Positions 20,062-30,064 of a DNA stretch of 54,276 nt are shown here, in pieces. Origin of the DNA: a bacterium (GTDB lineage: Bacteria > Patescibacteriota > Patescibacteriia > Patescibacteriales > VMTK01); NCBI GenBank assembly GCA_030693295.1, contig JAUYAT010000034.1:1-54276 (forward strand). Reading direction: 5' to 3'. Position 1 is the stretch's first letter. The number at the start of each line of letters is the position of its first letter. The notes under the pieces are model-generated. The model had not been told where the DNA came from and ran no database searches. It saw only the letters and a program-made list of their open reading frames with translations. A program made the translations under genes and the position numbers.

Positions 20062-21219
20062 ATGTTTTTCAATAACAACTCCACCTATCCCGTCGGCCTT
20101 GATATCTCTGATTTGTCATTAAAATTAGTCCAGCTCAACAAGCAAGGCGATAAAATAAAAATTCAAGCCATCGGCAAGACTGATCTTCCGAGCGGCTTGA
20201 TTGAGGATGGCGAAATTAAAAATAAAGACAAGGTTATTAATGAAATAAACAAATTAATAAGCAATCCGGGGTACGGCAAAGTTACTTCAAACGAAATAAT
20301 CGCCTGCCTGCCGGAAACAAAAACTTTTATCAAACTGATTGAAATCGCCAAAACGCCCAATCCGCTGTCTGAAATAATTGAAGGCGAAATAGAAAAACAT
20401 GTGCCGATGGCTATTGAGGAAATTTATTATGACTGGCAAATAATTGAAAATAAATTGGATAAACAACGGGTTTTAATCGGAGCGGCGCCTCTGGATATTG
20501 TCAACCAATATATTAATTTGCTTGACCGGGCTAAATTATCCACCACCGCTTTGGAAATTGAGCCTATTTCGCTCTGCCGCGCTTTGCTGGCTGAAGAAAA
20601 GCCAAAATTCAAGGGGCAGCCTAATAATAATTACGGCATTATTGATATCGGGGCCAAGCGCACCAGTATGACAATTTATTCAAAAAATACTATTTTATTT
20701 ACGCTTAGCATGCCGATATCCGGAGAAAAAATAACAAAAAACATCGCGGAAACTTTAAAAATTGAACTTAAGCAAGCCGAAAAAGCTAAAATAATCTGCG
20801 GCCTGGATAAAGGCAAGGCGCAGGGCATCATTAAAAATATTCTTTCCGGCATGATTGAAGAATTAATCAAAAAAATCAACGAGGCGATTGAATTTTACCA
20901 AAATCATTACCCGGGCAACGGGCCGCTCAATAAAATTTTGCTTTGCGGCGGCGGAGCGAATATTAAAAATTTAAGCGAAATCATCGGCCAAGCCACCGCG
21001 GTTGAAGTTAAAAAAGGCAATGCCTTAATCAATTTAGCCGAGCTGAGCGAAAATTTTTCTAAAATTCTAACGGAAACGCACAAACTTAAAGCTGATTTTA
21101 TTAAAGATAAAAATAACGGCGGAGGGGAAAAAATAATTTCCGTCGCCCAGGACACCAGCTTAACCTACGCCACGGCAATCGGCCTGGCCTTGCGGGGAAT
21201 TTTTATTGATGAAATCTAG
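20062..21219 (+). CDS. pilM: type IV pilus assembly protein PilM (actin-like)
   Basis: VGLDISDLSLKLVQL; IIDIGAKRTSMTIY; ILLCGGGANIKNLSEIIGQATAVEV. Confidence 0.9.
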   Translation: MFFNNNSTYPVGLDISDLSLKLVQLNKQGDKIKIQAIGKTDLPSGLIEDGEIKNKDKVINEINKLISNPGYGKVTSNEIIACLPETKTFIKLIEIAKTPNPLSEIIEGEIEKHVPMAIEEIYYDWQIIENKLDKQRVLIGAAPLDIVNQYINLLDRAKLSTTALEIEPISLCRALLAEEKPKFKGQPNNNYGIIDIGAKRTSMTIYSKNTILFTLSMPISGEKITKNIAETLKIELKQAEKAKIICGLDKGKAQGIIKNILSGMIEELIKKINEAIEFYQNHYPGNGPLNKILLCGGGANIKNLSEIIGQATAVEVKKGNALINLAELSENFSKILTETHKLKADFIKDKNNGGGEKIISVAQDTSLTYATAIGLALRGIFIDEI

Positions 21220-21276
21220 TTAACGCTGATATTACGCGGATTTTAACGCTGATATTACGCTGAAAACCAATATTAT

Positions 21277-21810
21277 ATGCTTGCCTTAAATCTAATTTCA
21301 CAAGAACAAAAAAAAGAAATAAAGCTGAAACGCGCTTATGAAATAACAAAAAAAGTAAGCTGTATTCTGATAATAATCGCTATCTTTATCGCTGTTGTCC
21401 TTTTAATCGGCAAATTAATTTTGCAGATGCAATTTATTAAAGCCGTAGATCAATACACTTTGGTTGCTAAAAGCAGCCAGGGCGATAACGGGAAAATCAG
21501 AGATATTAACAACAGCCTTAATTTCGTTTCTGAAATACAAAGCGATTTTATTTTTTGGTCAAATTTAATTAAGGACGCGGCTTACAGAGTTCCCGATGGC
21601 GTATCTCTTTCTTCCATAAATATTGACCGAGACAAAAAAACAATTCAACTTAAAGGTACGGCAAAACTAAGAGACGATTTATTGCAATTCAAGAAAAATA
21701 TTGAAAAATCGTTGATTTATCAAAACGTGGATCTCCCCCTGCAGAACATATTGCAAAAGGAAAATATCAATTTTGAAATTAAAGCCGGGCTGAATTTAAG
21801 CGAATTATAA
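21277..21810 (+). CDS. pilN: PilN-like protein
   Basis: N-terminal LALNLISQEQKKEIKLKRAYE plus one TM; position after pilM. Confidence 0.7.
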   Translation: MLALNLISQEQKKEIKLKRAYEITKKVSCILIIIAIFIAVVLLIGKLILQMQFIKAVDQYTLVAKSSQGDNGKIRDINNSLNFVSEIQSDFIFWSNLIKDAAYRVPDGVSLSSINIDRDKKTIQLKGTAKLRDDLLQFKKNIEKSLIYQNVDLPLQNILQKENINFEIKAGLNLSEL

Positions 21811-21814
21811 CACT

Positions 21815-22408
21815 ATGAATCTGGATAATTTAACAAAAATAAATATGAAGAAACGGATTTTTATTGTTCCGGCTGTATTTATTTTATTTATCGCCGGCTT
21901 AATTTACTTTATCATTTTACCGACGATGAAAGACATAGAAGAAACCGCCGCGCAAATTGAATCCCAAAGAACCGATTTGGACAAAAAATATTACAAAAGC
22001 AAGAGCGCCAAACAATCAACGAAAAGCTTAAAAGCGATAGAGGGGGATGTGGAGAAACTTGACCGGGTTTTTATCAACCAAAACCAAGAACTGGCATTTA
22101 TTACCGCTTTAGAGGAAACTGCCAATAAAAACAATATTAATCAAAATATAAATTTGGATTTATCTTCTGGCGCCAAAAATAACAAATACGACAAAATACC
22201 GTTAAAACTAACGACGCAAGGAAATTTTATAAACCAATTTAATTATCTGCGGGATCTGGAAGGATTGAATTATTATTTAAATATTAAATCGCTTGATCTA
22301 AGCGCGGGCGGCGGGGCAAGCGCGTATCCGCCATCGGATAAAATAATTGACTACGGCAGCGGAGCGAATATTAAAATGGTTATCCTCGCCGATACTTATT
22401 GGAAATAG
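21815..22408 (+). CDS. pilO: PilO-like protein
   Basis: Single N-terminal TM plus coiled coil; position after pilN. Confidence 0.65.
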   Translation: MNLDNLTKINMKKRIFIVPAVFILFIAGLIYFIILPTMKDIEETAAQIESQRTDLDKKYYKSKSAKQSTKSLKAIEGDVEKLDRVFINQNQELAFITALEETANKNNINQNINLDLSSGAKNNKYDKIPLKLTTQGNFINQFNYLRDLEGLNYYLNIKSLDLSAGGGASAYPPSDKIIDYGSGANIKMVILADTYWK

Positions 22409-22415
22409 AGATCTT

Positions 22416-22700
22416 ATGCCTATGTTTAAGAAAATTAAAATTACGCTTAAAAAAATTGTTTCTTGGTCTTATTTCGCGATAATATTGGCCTGTCTTTTTT
22501 TATTTTATAACATCTGCCAATTTTTTAATAAAAATATTTATCAAACCGTTATCCAGCCGGAGGATGTTTCAGCTTCGGAAATAACAACGGCAAATGAAAC
22601 TATTAAAATCAATATTAACAAATTTAATGATATTGTGGAAGAAATCAATAAAAAAACCGCGCCGCGCGAAGCAAACGGGCCCGATAATCCCTTTGATTAA
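22416..22700 (+). CDS. hypothetical single-TM protein at end of the pilus cluster
   Basis: MPMFKKIKITLKKIVSWSYFAIILACLFLFYNI... Confidence 0.55.
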   Translation: MPMFKKIKITLKKIVSWSYFAIILACLFLFYNICQFFNKNIYQTVIQPEDVSASEITTANETIKININKFNDIVEEINKKTAPREANGPDNPFD

Positions 22701-23920
22701 AGCGGCGACATTCTGCGCAGTCTTTCCACGATCGGCGGTAAAATTTTTATCGCTTTTTTAATTTCCGCTTCCGTTGTATGCTTGCCTAAAGTAAATCTTA
22801 TGGAATTGTGAGCTATTTCCTTGGGTATGCCCATGGCCAGCAAGACATGGGATGCTTTAAGACTCCCCGAGGCGCAAGCCGAGCCAGTTGATACGGCGAT
22901 TCCCGCCAAATCCAGGGAAATTAAAATTGATTCGCCTTCCGCGCCTAAAAAAGAAAAGTGGGCATGCGCCGGCGTAGCGTTCTCCCTGTCGGTATTTAAA
23001 ATAACCTTGGGAATATTCTTCATCACCCCGTCCGCTAACATATCACGCAGTTTCGCGATTTTGGCATTATTTTTCTCCACGGTCTTTTTATCCAATTGTT
23101 TTACGGCCTCTCCCAGCCCGACTATGCCCGGCGCGTTTAAAGTGCCGCTGCGCAAATTTCTCTCGTGATGGCCGCCCAATTGCGTTGCTTTAATCGGCGT
23201 GCCTGATTTGACATACAGCGCTCCGACTCCTTTCGGCCCGTAAATCTTATGCCCTGACAATGACAGCAAATCAACATGCAAATGTTTGGTGTCGCAATTC
23301 AAAAAATTCACCGCCTGCGCGGCATCGGTATGAAAATAAATCGGCCGCGGCTTGCCTGCCCTGTCAGCCGGCTTGTTTTTCCCCCACTCTTTCAGCTTGC
23401 TTTCGTTAATCTTTTTGATTATCTTGCCGATTTCCTTGATCGGCTGGATGCTCCCCGCTTCGCTGTTAACATACATCACTGAAACTAAAACCGTATTATC
23501 TTTTACGGCTTTTTTAAATTGCGCGGCATCAACCACTCCATTCGGCTTAACGGGTAAAAAAGTAACCTCAATCCCCTCTTTTTCCAGCTCCAAGCACGGT
23601 TCCAAAACCGCGTCGTGCTCAACCAGCGATGTTATGATGTGGGGATTTTTAACCCCTTGCGCTCGCAGGGCCTTTATCACGCCTCTAATGGCCAAATTAT
23701 CGGATTCCGTGGCGCCCGATGTGAATATTATTTCATCCGGGCCGCAATTTAAAAATTCAGCCAGCCGCTCTCTGGCTTTGTCAACGCCGGCAAGCGCCTC
23801 CTGGCCAAAGCTATGGATTGAGGACGGGTTGCCGAATTTATTTTTAAAATACGGCAGCATGGCGGCTAAAACCTTTTTGTCCATGGGAGTGGTGGCGCTA
23901 TGATCTAAATATATTTTCAT
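22697..23920 (-). CDS. iscS: cysteine desulfurase
   Basis: YLDHSATTPMDKKV; SGATESDNLAIRG; HTDAAQAVNFL; SLSGHKIYGPKGVGALY; STGSACASGS. Confidence 0.95.
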   Translation of the reverse strand: MKIYLDHSATTPMDKKVLAAMLPYFKNKFGNPSSIHSFGQEALAGVDKARERLAEFLNCGPDEIIFTSGATESDNLAIRGVIKALRAQGVKNPHIITSLVEHDAVLEPCLELEKEGIEVTFLPVKPNGVVDAAQFKKAVKDNTVLVSVMYVNSEAGSIQPIKEIGKIIKKINESKLKEWGKNKPADRAGKPRPIYFHTDAAQAVNFLNCDTKHLHVDLLSLSGHKIYGPKGVGALYVKSGTPIKATQLGGHHERNLRSGTLNAPGIVGLGEAVKQLDKKTVEKNNAKIAKLRDMLADGVMKNIPKVILNTDRENATPAHAHFSFLGAEGESILISLDLAGIAVSTGSACASGSLKASHVLLAMGIPKEIAHNSIRFTLGKHTTEAEIKKAIKILPPIVERLRRMSPL

Positions 23921-23927
23921 ATAATTT

Positions 23928-24320
23928 TTAATTTTTAATAATGTTTAAATTTTTAATCGCTTTACGCAAGGCCTCAACGGCCAGCATTGAACAATGAATT
24001 TTTACCGGAGGCAGGCCGCCCAAATCCTTCACTATTTTATCTTTGGTGATTTTTAAAGCTTCATCCAATGTTTTACCCTTTGCTCTGTCAGTTAGCGCGG
24101 ACGAAACCGCGATTGCCGCGGCGCAACCCAATGTTTCAAATTTAACATCTTTAATTATCCATCCGCCTTTTTTATCCTTGCCGCGCCTTATTTTTAAATA
24201 AATTTTTAAAATATCCCCGCAAACAGGATTGCCGGCCTGTCCTATAGCGTCCGCGTTCTTAATCACGCCCTGATTATGAGGGTTGCGGAAATGTTGGATA
24301 ACTTTCTTGGTATATTGCAT
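23928..24320 (-). CDS. iscU: Fe-S cluster scaffold protein IscU/NifU; likely start MQYTKK
   Basis: VIQHFRNPHNQGVIKNADAIGQAGNPVCGD; GCAAAIAVSSALTD; KIHCSMLAVEALRKAI. Confidence 0.92.
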   Translation of the reverse strand: MQYTKKVIQHFRNPHNQGVIKNADAIGQAGNPVCGDILKIYLKIRRGKDKKGGWIIKDVKFETLGCAAAIAVSSALTDRAKGKTLDEALKITKDKIVKDLGGLPPVKIHCSMLAVEALRKAIKNLNIIKN

Positions 24321-24504
24321 GTTATAATAATACAATATGTAAATAATAAGGTCAAGAAACGCCAACCTTGACATATCACTATCTCTTTGTTATATTGAAA
24401 CAAGATGAATAACTTAAATAATTATTTCAAACCATGTTTCATGTTTCCCCGGCCGCGCGCCGCGCAGCGGGGCAGGCATGTTTCATGTTTTATGAACTAA
24501 ATAT

Positions 24505-24786
24505 ATGGCACATAAGAAAGCTGGCGGATCCACAACACTGGGCCGCGAATCAGAAAGCAAACGGCTGGGAATTAAATTACATGACGGCGAGTTCGCCAAA
24601 GCGGGCTGTATTTTGGTCCGCCAAAGAGGCACTAAATACCATGCCGGACTTAATGTTAAAAAAGGCGGCGATGATACATTATTCTCAACCATTGCCGGTT
24701 TTGTCAAATTCACCACTAAAAAACTGAGAAAATTCAATAATCAACTCAAAGATACGAAGATTGTAAACGTAGTTCCGCAAAAATAA
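24505..24786 (+). CDS. rpmA: 50S ribosomal protein L27
   Basis: [47 protein letters not shown]. Confidence 0.95.
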   Translation: MAHKKAGGSTTLGRESESKRLGIKLHDGEFAKAGCILVRQRGTKYHAGLNVKKGGDDTLFSTIAGFVKFTTKKLRKFNNQLKDTKIVNVVPQK

Positions 24787-24798
24787 ACTTTGGCGCGC

Positions 24799-24830
24799 AA
24801 AAAACAATCCGCCATGGGCGGATTGTTTTT
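24799..24830. terminator. rho-independent terminator between rpmA and pyrG (convergent)
   Basis: AAAAACAATCCGCC-ATG-GGCGGATTGTTTTT hairpin. Confidence 0.85.
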
Positions 24831-24851
24831 GTATTTTATTTATATTTTATA

Positions 24852-26522
24852 TTATTTTTTTCTCTTCAACTTCAAGCAAACCCTAACGAACTCAACAAAC
24901 AAAGGGTGAGGGTTAAGGGGGCGGGAAATATATTCCGGATGGAACTGGGTGCCGATAAAGAAAGGATGCTTGGTAATCTCAACCGCCTCCACGATTTTCC
25001 CGTCAGGCGAAGTTCCCGCGATTGTTAAGCCGTTTTTTTCAAACCGCTCGCGGTAATCGTTATTGAATTCATATCTATGCCTGTGGCGTTCGGAAATAAT
25101 GTCTTGCGCACCAAATTTCTTTTTATAAGCTTTGGCCAAATGCGTGCCGGATATAATCCTGCACGGCCAGCCGCCCAAGCGGATGGTGCCGCCGTACTGC
25201 TTTTTGGCGATCAGCTCTTTTTGGCCAGGCATAATATGAATAACCGGATTAGGAGTTTTTGGATCTATTTCTTCTGAATTCGCCCGATTTAACTTGCAGA
25301 CATTACGGGCGAATTCAATCACCGCCATCTGCATGCCGTAGCATAAGCCGAAATACGGAATATTGTTTTCGCGGCAATATTTTATAGTTTTAATCTTGCC
25401 TTCCGAGCCGCGCGAGCCCCAGCCTTGCGGCACGATGATGCCGTCCATGCCTTTTAAACTTTTAACGCCATTTTTTTCAATCTCTTCGGCATTAACCCAT
25501 GTGAATCGCGGCTTGCATTTATTGGCCCAGCAACTATGTTTAACCGCTTCAATTACGCTGATATAAGAATCCGCCAAACAAAAATCGCCGGTAGCGAAAT
25601 ATTTGCCCACTATCCCGACATTAATTTCTTGTTTAACGCTATGAATCGTCTTTACCAGTTTACGCCACTCAACCAAATCTTTTTTTCTTGCTTTTAAATT
25701 AAATTTTTCCAGAATTCTATTTCCCAGATTATCCTTTTCAAAATTTACCGGCACGTCATATATTGAATCAATGTCAGGCGCGCTGATAACATCGTCTTCG
25801 TGTATATTGCAAAAAATCGCCAATTTTCTTCTACGAGGCCTGTCAATATTGGTGCGCGAACGGGCGACGATGAAATCGGGCTGTATTCCGGCCGAATTCA
25901 ATGTCCTTACCGCGTACTGGGTCGGCTTGGTTTTCATTTCTCCGACTTTGGCCGGAATGGGCATATATGAAACCATGATAAATAGAACATTTTTAGGGTC
26001 GGACAAATGCATCATTCGGGCCGCTTCCAAAAACAGCAAATTCTGGTACTCGCCGACCGTGCCGCCGATTTCAATTATCATTATTTCGGCTTTTGATTTT
26101 TGCGACGCTTTTTTAATCCGCGCGATAACTTCGTTAGGAATGTCAGGCACAACTTCAACGCATCTGCCGCCGTATTCCAAATTGCGCTCGCGCTGTATTA
26201 CGCTTTGATACACTCTGCCGGTTGTCATATAATTGTCCCGGCCGATATTTTTGTTTAAAAACCTCTCATAATTGCCGACATCCTGGTCGGTTTCGTCCCC
26301 GTCCTCGGTTACGAACACTTCGCCGTGCTCAACCGGATTCATGGTGCCGGCGTCAACATTGATATAGGGGTCAATTTTAATGGCGCTTACATTATACCCC
26401 TTGGACAGCAGTATCCTGCCGATGGAAGCGCAGGTAACACCCTTGCCCACCCCGGACATAACCCCGCCGACGACGAAAATGTATTTCGTTGACTTATTTT
26501 TTTTAACTTTTTTCATATTCAT
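24852..26522 (-). CDS. pyrG: CTP synthase
   Basis: KYIFVVGGVMSGVGKGVTCASIGRILLSKGYNVSAIKIDPYINVDAGTMNPVEHGEVFVTEDGDETDQDVGNYERF. Confidence 0.97.
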   Translation of the reverse strand: MNMKKVKKNKSTKYIFVVGGVMSGVGKGVTCASIGRILLSKGYNVSAIKIDPYINVDAGTMNPVEHGEVFVTEDGDETDQDVGNYERFLNKNIGRDNYMTTGRVYQSVIQRERNLEYGGRCVEVVPDIPNEVIARIKKASQKSKAEIMIIEIGGTVGEYQNLLFLEAARMMHLSDPKNVLFIMVSYMPIPAKVGEMKTKPTQYAVRTLNSAGIQPDFIVARSRTNIDRPRRRKLAIFCNIHEDDVISAPDIDSIYDVPVNFEKDNLGNRILEKFNLKARKKDLVEWRKLVKTIHSVKQEINVGIVGKYFATGDFCLADSYISVIEAVKHSCWANKCKPRFTWVNAEEIEKNGVKSLKGMDGIIVPQGWGSRGSEGKIKTIKYCRENNIPYFGLCYGMQMAVIEFARNVCKLNRANSEEIDPKTPNPVIHIMPGQKELIAKKQYGGTIRLGGWPCRIISGTHLAKAYKKKFGAQDIISERHRHRYEFNNDYRERFEKNGLTIAGTSPDGKIVEAVEITKHPFFIGTQFHPEYISRPLNPHPLFVEFVRVCLKLKRKK

Positions 26523-26533
26523 TTTTAATAATA

Positions 26534-28600
26534 TTATGGCGCAATAATAAATTCATTCCCACGCTCATCGTATTCATAAATTTTCCTCCTCTGTTTTCCG
26601 GCCGCTTCCCTTTCTTCGCCTTCTATTTTTATCTCCATCCTGTTGTTTAAATTAATATCGGAAAATGTATATTCGGCATAATCAAAATCCTGATTGTTAA
26701 ATATTTCCGCAATCTCGCGATTTTTATATTGATAAACAAACAATGAATCACCGCCTTTGCCAAAGCTGACAAAAAAAGCAATCTCGGGTATTAAATCGCC
26801 TGTTAAATCCATAATAGCGATATGGCTTCCATGTCCGTAATTTATTCTTTTTTCTATCGCTTTGAATTTATTATCAACTTTATCAATAACAGACAAGGCG
26901 ACAAAATCTCTATTTAAAGGATTATATAAAGAAAAAATAATTTCATTTTCACCGTCATTGTCAATATCTATAAAGTTAAACGCGTCCGTGATGCCTAAAG
27001 AATTTACCGCAACTAAAAAATGCTTATTATCGCGCATATTCTCGACCAATGATTGATAATTTTCATAAAATATCGATTGCCTGACGCAATTGAGTTTTTC
27101 GCACTCCTTTAATGTATCCGCGAAATAACCATTATTGCTTCCGCCTTGTTTATAATTTTCCAAATCTTTTAAAAAAACTTCCTTCATAGCTCTATCCGCT
27201 GTTTTTAGCGAAAAAAAGTTGTCCGCTTGTTTTTTTTGCGAATAGCAATTAACATGCATTTTAGCGCCAACATACCATCCTATGATTCCTGCGACTAAAA
27301 TGACTGCAATTGCAATTAACGCACAAGTTGTGCTGAAACCGTTTTCATCTTTTTTCCATAAATTATTGCCATTAGCATCAATTCCTGTTTTATAAATTTT
27401 CCAAACATCATCAACATATTCATCAACGCCGGGTCCATACCCAAAAACAGCTTCCTTCCAGCCGCGCCAAGACCGCTGTTTATCATGAGTAATTTCCTGC
27501 GCCTTATGATACAGCCATCTGACGCCCCAATAAATACTGTCTCGCGGAGTTTTGACGCTTGCTTCTCCGCGATAATTCAATTGTTCCAATTTGCCGTTAA
27601 TCAACTCCCATTCCTCTAATTCTCCATTTAAAGTTTTTAAAGCCGGATCGCCTGGGTTGCCGACTTGCATCACATCAATCTCTCCTCCGGCAAAATAACC
27701 CGCCCTGCTTTCCTTATACACGATTGCTTTTACGAGATTGCAATCCAAGAACTCTTGAGGCGGGTATTCTTGCTCGGCAAAAACATTATTCCAATAATCA
27801 ACAACCTCTCTAATTTCTTTATCAAATCGATTATAGTCTTCTTTGCCGTTTATTCCCTTATAGATATATTGCTGAATAATAATCTTGTTGTTTGTATCTT
27901 CCGTTTTTCCTAAATTGATTTTCACCCAATGCAAAGTCGGTTGCCTATCCGCCCAAAACTCAACATAATGCGTACCTCTATCCAATTTAGGATAAAATCT
28001 TGCCTCTTCCGTGTTGCCGCATAATTGCCTGCCTTGCCAATACCAATTTTTGCCCCATTGCCCGGACCGCTTATTTTTTTGCGTTTGGCCATCTATAATT
28101 AACCCCGCATCATCGCTGTCTAAAAATCTTTTTTCGCATTTTACTGACGCATCAATAAGATTTAACGGCAAATCTATTAAAGCAAGAGTAATCCAAGGAC
28201 GGCGGTTGCCATCTTGAGCTTGCTCTGCCATTTTAAATTCAATATTTTTGATGTCTTGAATCAATGTTATCTCTGGTTCTTTTTCTATAATTGCGCCTCG
28301 GTATGGAACAAATTTTATGATATGATCGCCTTGTTCCAAATACGAAATAAAAATCACGGTTTTAGACAAGCCATTTAATTGCGCGCCATTCCAAGTTGAC
28401 GGAATATCTTTGTATTGCGGTTTATCTTTGGCCGGAATTTCCCGCAATTTTATTTCGTCAATTTCCGCGCGCAGATCTTCTCCGCCGAATAATCCTAATA
28501 TTGCGCCTGATCTGCAACTTGCTGAAATGGAAATAGAACAAAAACCGGATTGCTTGATGCTAAATTTGTAATCAAACGGCTTAGTTATTTTTTTATACAT
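26534..28600 (-). CDS. predicted lytic-transglycosylase-like protein with TM helix and FG-GAP-like C-terminus
   Basis: LVKAIVYKESRAGYFAGGEIDVMQVGNPGDPAL resembles the SLT catalytic core; TM CALIAIAVILVAGIIGWYVGAK; FIDIDNDGENEIIF repeat motif. Confidence 0.5.
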   Translation of the reverse strand: MYKKITKPFDYKFSIKQSGFCSISISASCRSGAILGLFGGEDLRAEIDEIKLREIPAKDKPQYKDIPSTWNGAQLNGLSKTVIFISYLEQGDHIIKFVPYRGAIIEKEPEITLIQDIKNIEFKMAEQAQDGNRRPWITLALIDLPLNLIDASVKCEKRFLDSDDAGLIIDGQTQKNKRSGQWGKNWYWQGRQLCGNTEEARFYPKLDRGTHYVEFWADRQPTLHWVKINLGKTEDTNNKIIIQQYIYKGINGKEDYNRFDKEIREVVDYWNNVFAEQEYPPQEFLDCNLVKAIVYKESRAGYFAGGEIDVMQVGNPGDPALKTLNGELEEWELINGKLEQLNYRGEASVKTPRDSIYWGVRWLYHKAQEITHDKQRSWRGWKEAVFGYGPGVDEYVDDVWKIYKTGIDANGNNLWKKDENGFSTTCALIAIAVILVAGIIGWYVGAKMHVNCYSQKKQADNFFSLKTADRAMKEVFLKDLENYKQGGSNNGYFADTLKECEKLNCVRQSIFYENYQSLVENMRDNKHFLVAVNSLGITDAFNFIDIDNDGENEIIFSLYNPLNRDFVALSVIDKVDNKFKAIEKRINYGHGSHIAIMDLTGDLIPEIAFFVSFGKGGDSLFVYQYKNREIAEIFNNQDFDYAEYTFSDINLNNRMEIKIEGEEREAAGKQRRKIYEYDERGNEFIIAP

Positions 28601-28608
28601 AAAAATTT

Positions 28609-29886
28609 TTAATGCGAATAATTCGCATTATAATTTTTCAATATTTCTACCGCTTTCTCCATCTGCGGATCCTTGCCCGCGTCATAATCCTCTTCCGTTA
28701 AATCTATTTCCACGTCAGGTTTTATGCCGGTTTCATTGATGCAGTTGCCGTTCGGCGTAAGCCATTTTGCCACGGTTATTTTTACCGAAGATCCATCTTG
28801 CAATTTTTCCAGAACCTGCACCGAGCCCTTGCCGAAAGTCTGCTTGCCGACCACAACCGCCTTGTTATAATCCTGCAAAGCGCCAGCCACGATTTCCGAA
28901 GCTGACGCGCTGCCCTGGTTGATTAATACAACCGTATTATAATCTTTTAATCTGGCTCTGCCTCTGGCAAGATATTCATCCTTTTTTTCTTCGCTGAATT
29001 TTTCCATAACCACCACGCCGTCCTCCACCCATTCGCTGGCCACTTCAATGGCAGTATCCAAATACCCGCCGGGATTGTTGCGCAAATCCAAAATAACGGC
29101 TTTCGGGTTCTTGGCGATTATCTCCTGAATCGCTTTATTGAATAAATCCAAAGTATCGTCGTTAAAATTAGTGATTTTTACAACAAAAATTTTATCGTCT
29201 CTTAATTCGGCTTTTACGCTTTTTACCACAATAAATGCTCTGGTAATTGATATATCCTCCGCCTTTTCCAAACCGTCGCGGGAAATAGTCAAAATAACTT
29301 CCGTTCCGCGCGGACCGCGAATTTTGTTTACGGCTTCATCAACCGTAATGCCGGCTGTTGATTCTCCGTCAATGGCGTAAACCTTATCCCCCGCCCTAAG
29401 CCCGGCTTTTTCAGCCGGCATATCGGCCAAAGGCGCGATAATGGTTAAAACATCGTTTCTTATGCCGATTTCCGCTCCAATTCCCTCAAAAGTTCCTGCC
29501 AAATCCTGCTCAAATTCTTGCGCCACCACCGGATTCATAAATACCGTATATGGATCTTCCAAAGAAGAAACCATTCCTCCAATCGCTCCATAAAACATTT
29601 CTTTCTCGTTTAATTTCTCGCGGTCAACATATCTTTCCTCCAGCATATCCCATACCTCCCAAAATAAATTAAAATCAACATCTCGGCTTAGCTTGCCTCG
29701 CGGGGCTTCGCCGTATTTGCCCAGCACCTTTCCTAAAAATATCATTTCCTTATCAGCTATTTGTTTTGCCGTCTCGCTTCTTCGGGTTATATGCATTCCC
29801 GCGCCAAAACTAACGGCCATTAGCGCGATAATCAAAGCAACAACGGCAATCTTTTTTAAAATCGCGTATTTTTTTTCTTTCAACAT
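28609..29886 (-). CDS. ctpA: S41 C-terminal processing peptidase (CtpA/Prc-like)
   Basis: PDZ domain; VILDLRNNPGGYLDTAIEVASEW; INQGSASASEIVAGALQDYNKAVVVGKQTFGKGSVQ. Confidence 0.93.
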   Translation of the reverse strand: MLKEKKYAILKKIAVVALIIALMAVSFGAGMHITRRSETAKQIADKEMIFLGKVLGKYGEAPRGKLSRDVDFNLFWEVWDMLEERYVDREKLNEKEMFYGAIGGMVSSLEDPYTVFMNPVVAQEFEQDLAGTFEGIGAEIGIRNDVLTIIAPLADMPAEKAGLRAGDKVYAIDGESTAGITVDEAVNKIRGPRGTEVILTISRDGLEKAEDISITRAFIVVKSVKAELRDDKIFVVKITNFNDDTLDLFNKAIQEIIAKNPKAVILDLRNNPGGYLDTAIEVASEWVEDGVVVMEKFSEEKKDEYLARGRARLKDYNTVVLINQGSASASEIVAGALQDYNKAVVVGKQTFGKGSVQVLEKLQDGSSVKITVAKWLTPNGNCINETGIKPDVEIDLTEEDYDAGKDPQMEKAVEILKNYNANYSH

Positions 29887-30012
29887 GATATTAAATTAAA
29901 AAATATTTACTCTCATATTTTAACATATTGATTTTAACTTGACAAATGCAAATTAAAATTAATATTACATCATAAGAAAATAGATAAAGCAAATATAAAA
30001 TTTATAAAAAAA

Positions 30013-30040
30013 CACTAAGTTTCCGATCGGAAATTTAGTG
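30013..30040. terminator. hairpin terminator downstream of ftsZ / end of gas vesicle cluster
   Basis: CACTAAGTTTCCGATCGGAAATTTAGTG near-perfect palindrome in an AT-rich gap. Confidence 0.7.
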
Positions 30041-30064
30041 CCTAAATTATATTATAACAATTAT

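Noticed and set aside
24434-24727. + strand ORF overlapping rpmA
   Set aside because: Different frame over a clear L27 gene; shadow ORF.
30013-30040. Palindrome downstream of ftsZ as a regulatory operator
   Set aside because: Position after the last gene and hairpin form fit a terminator better.
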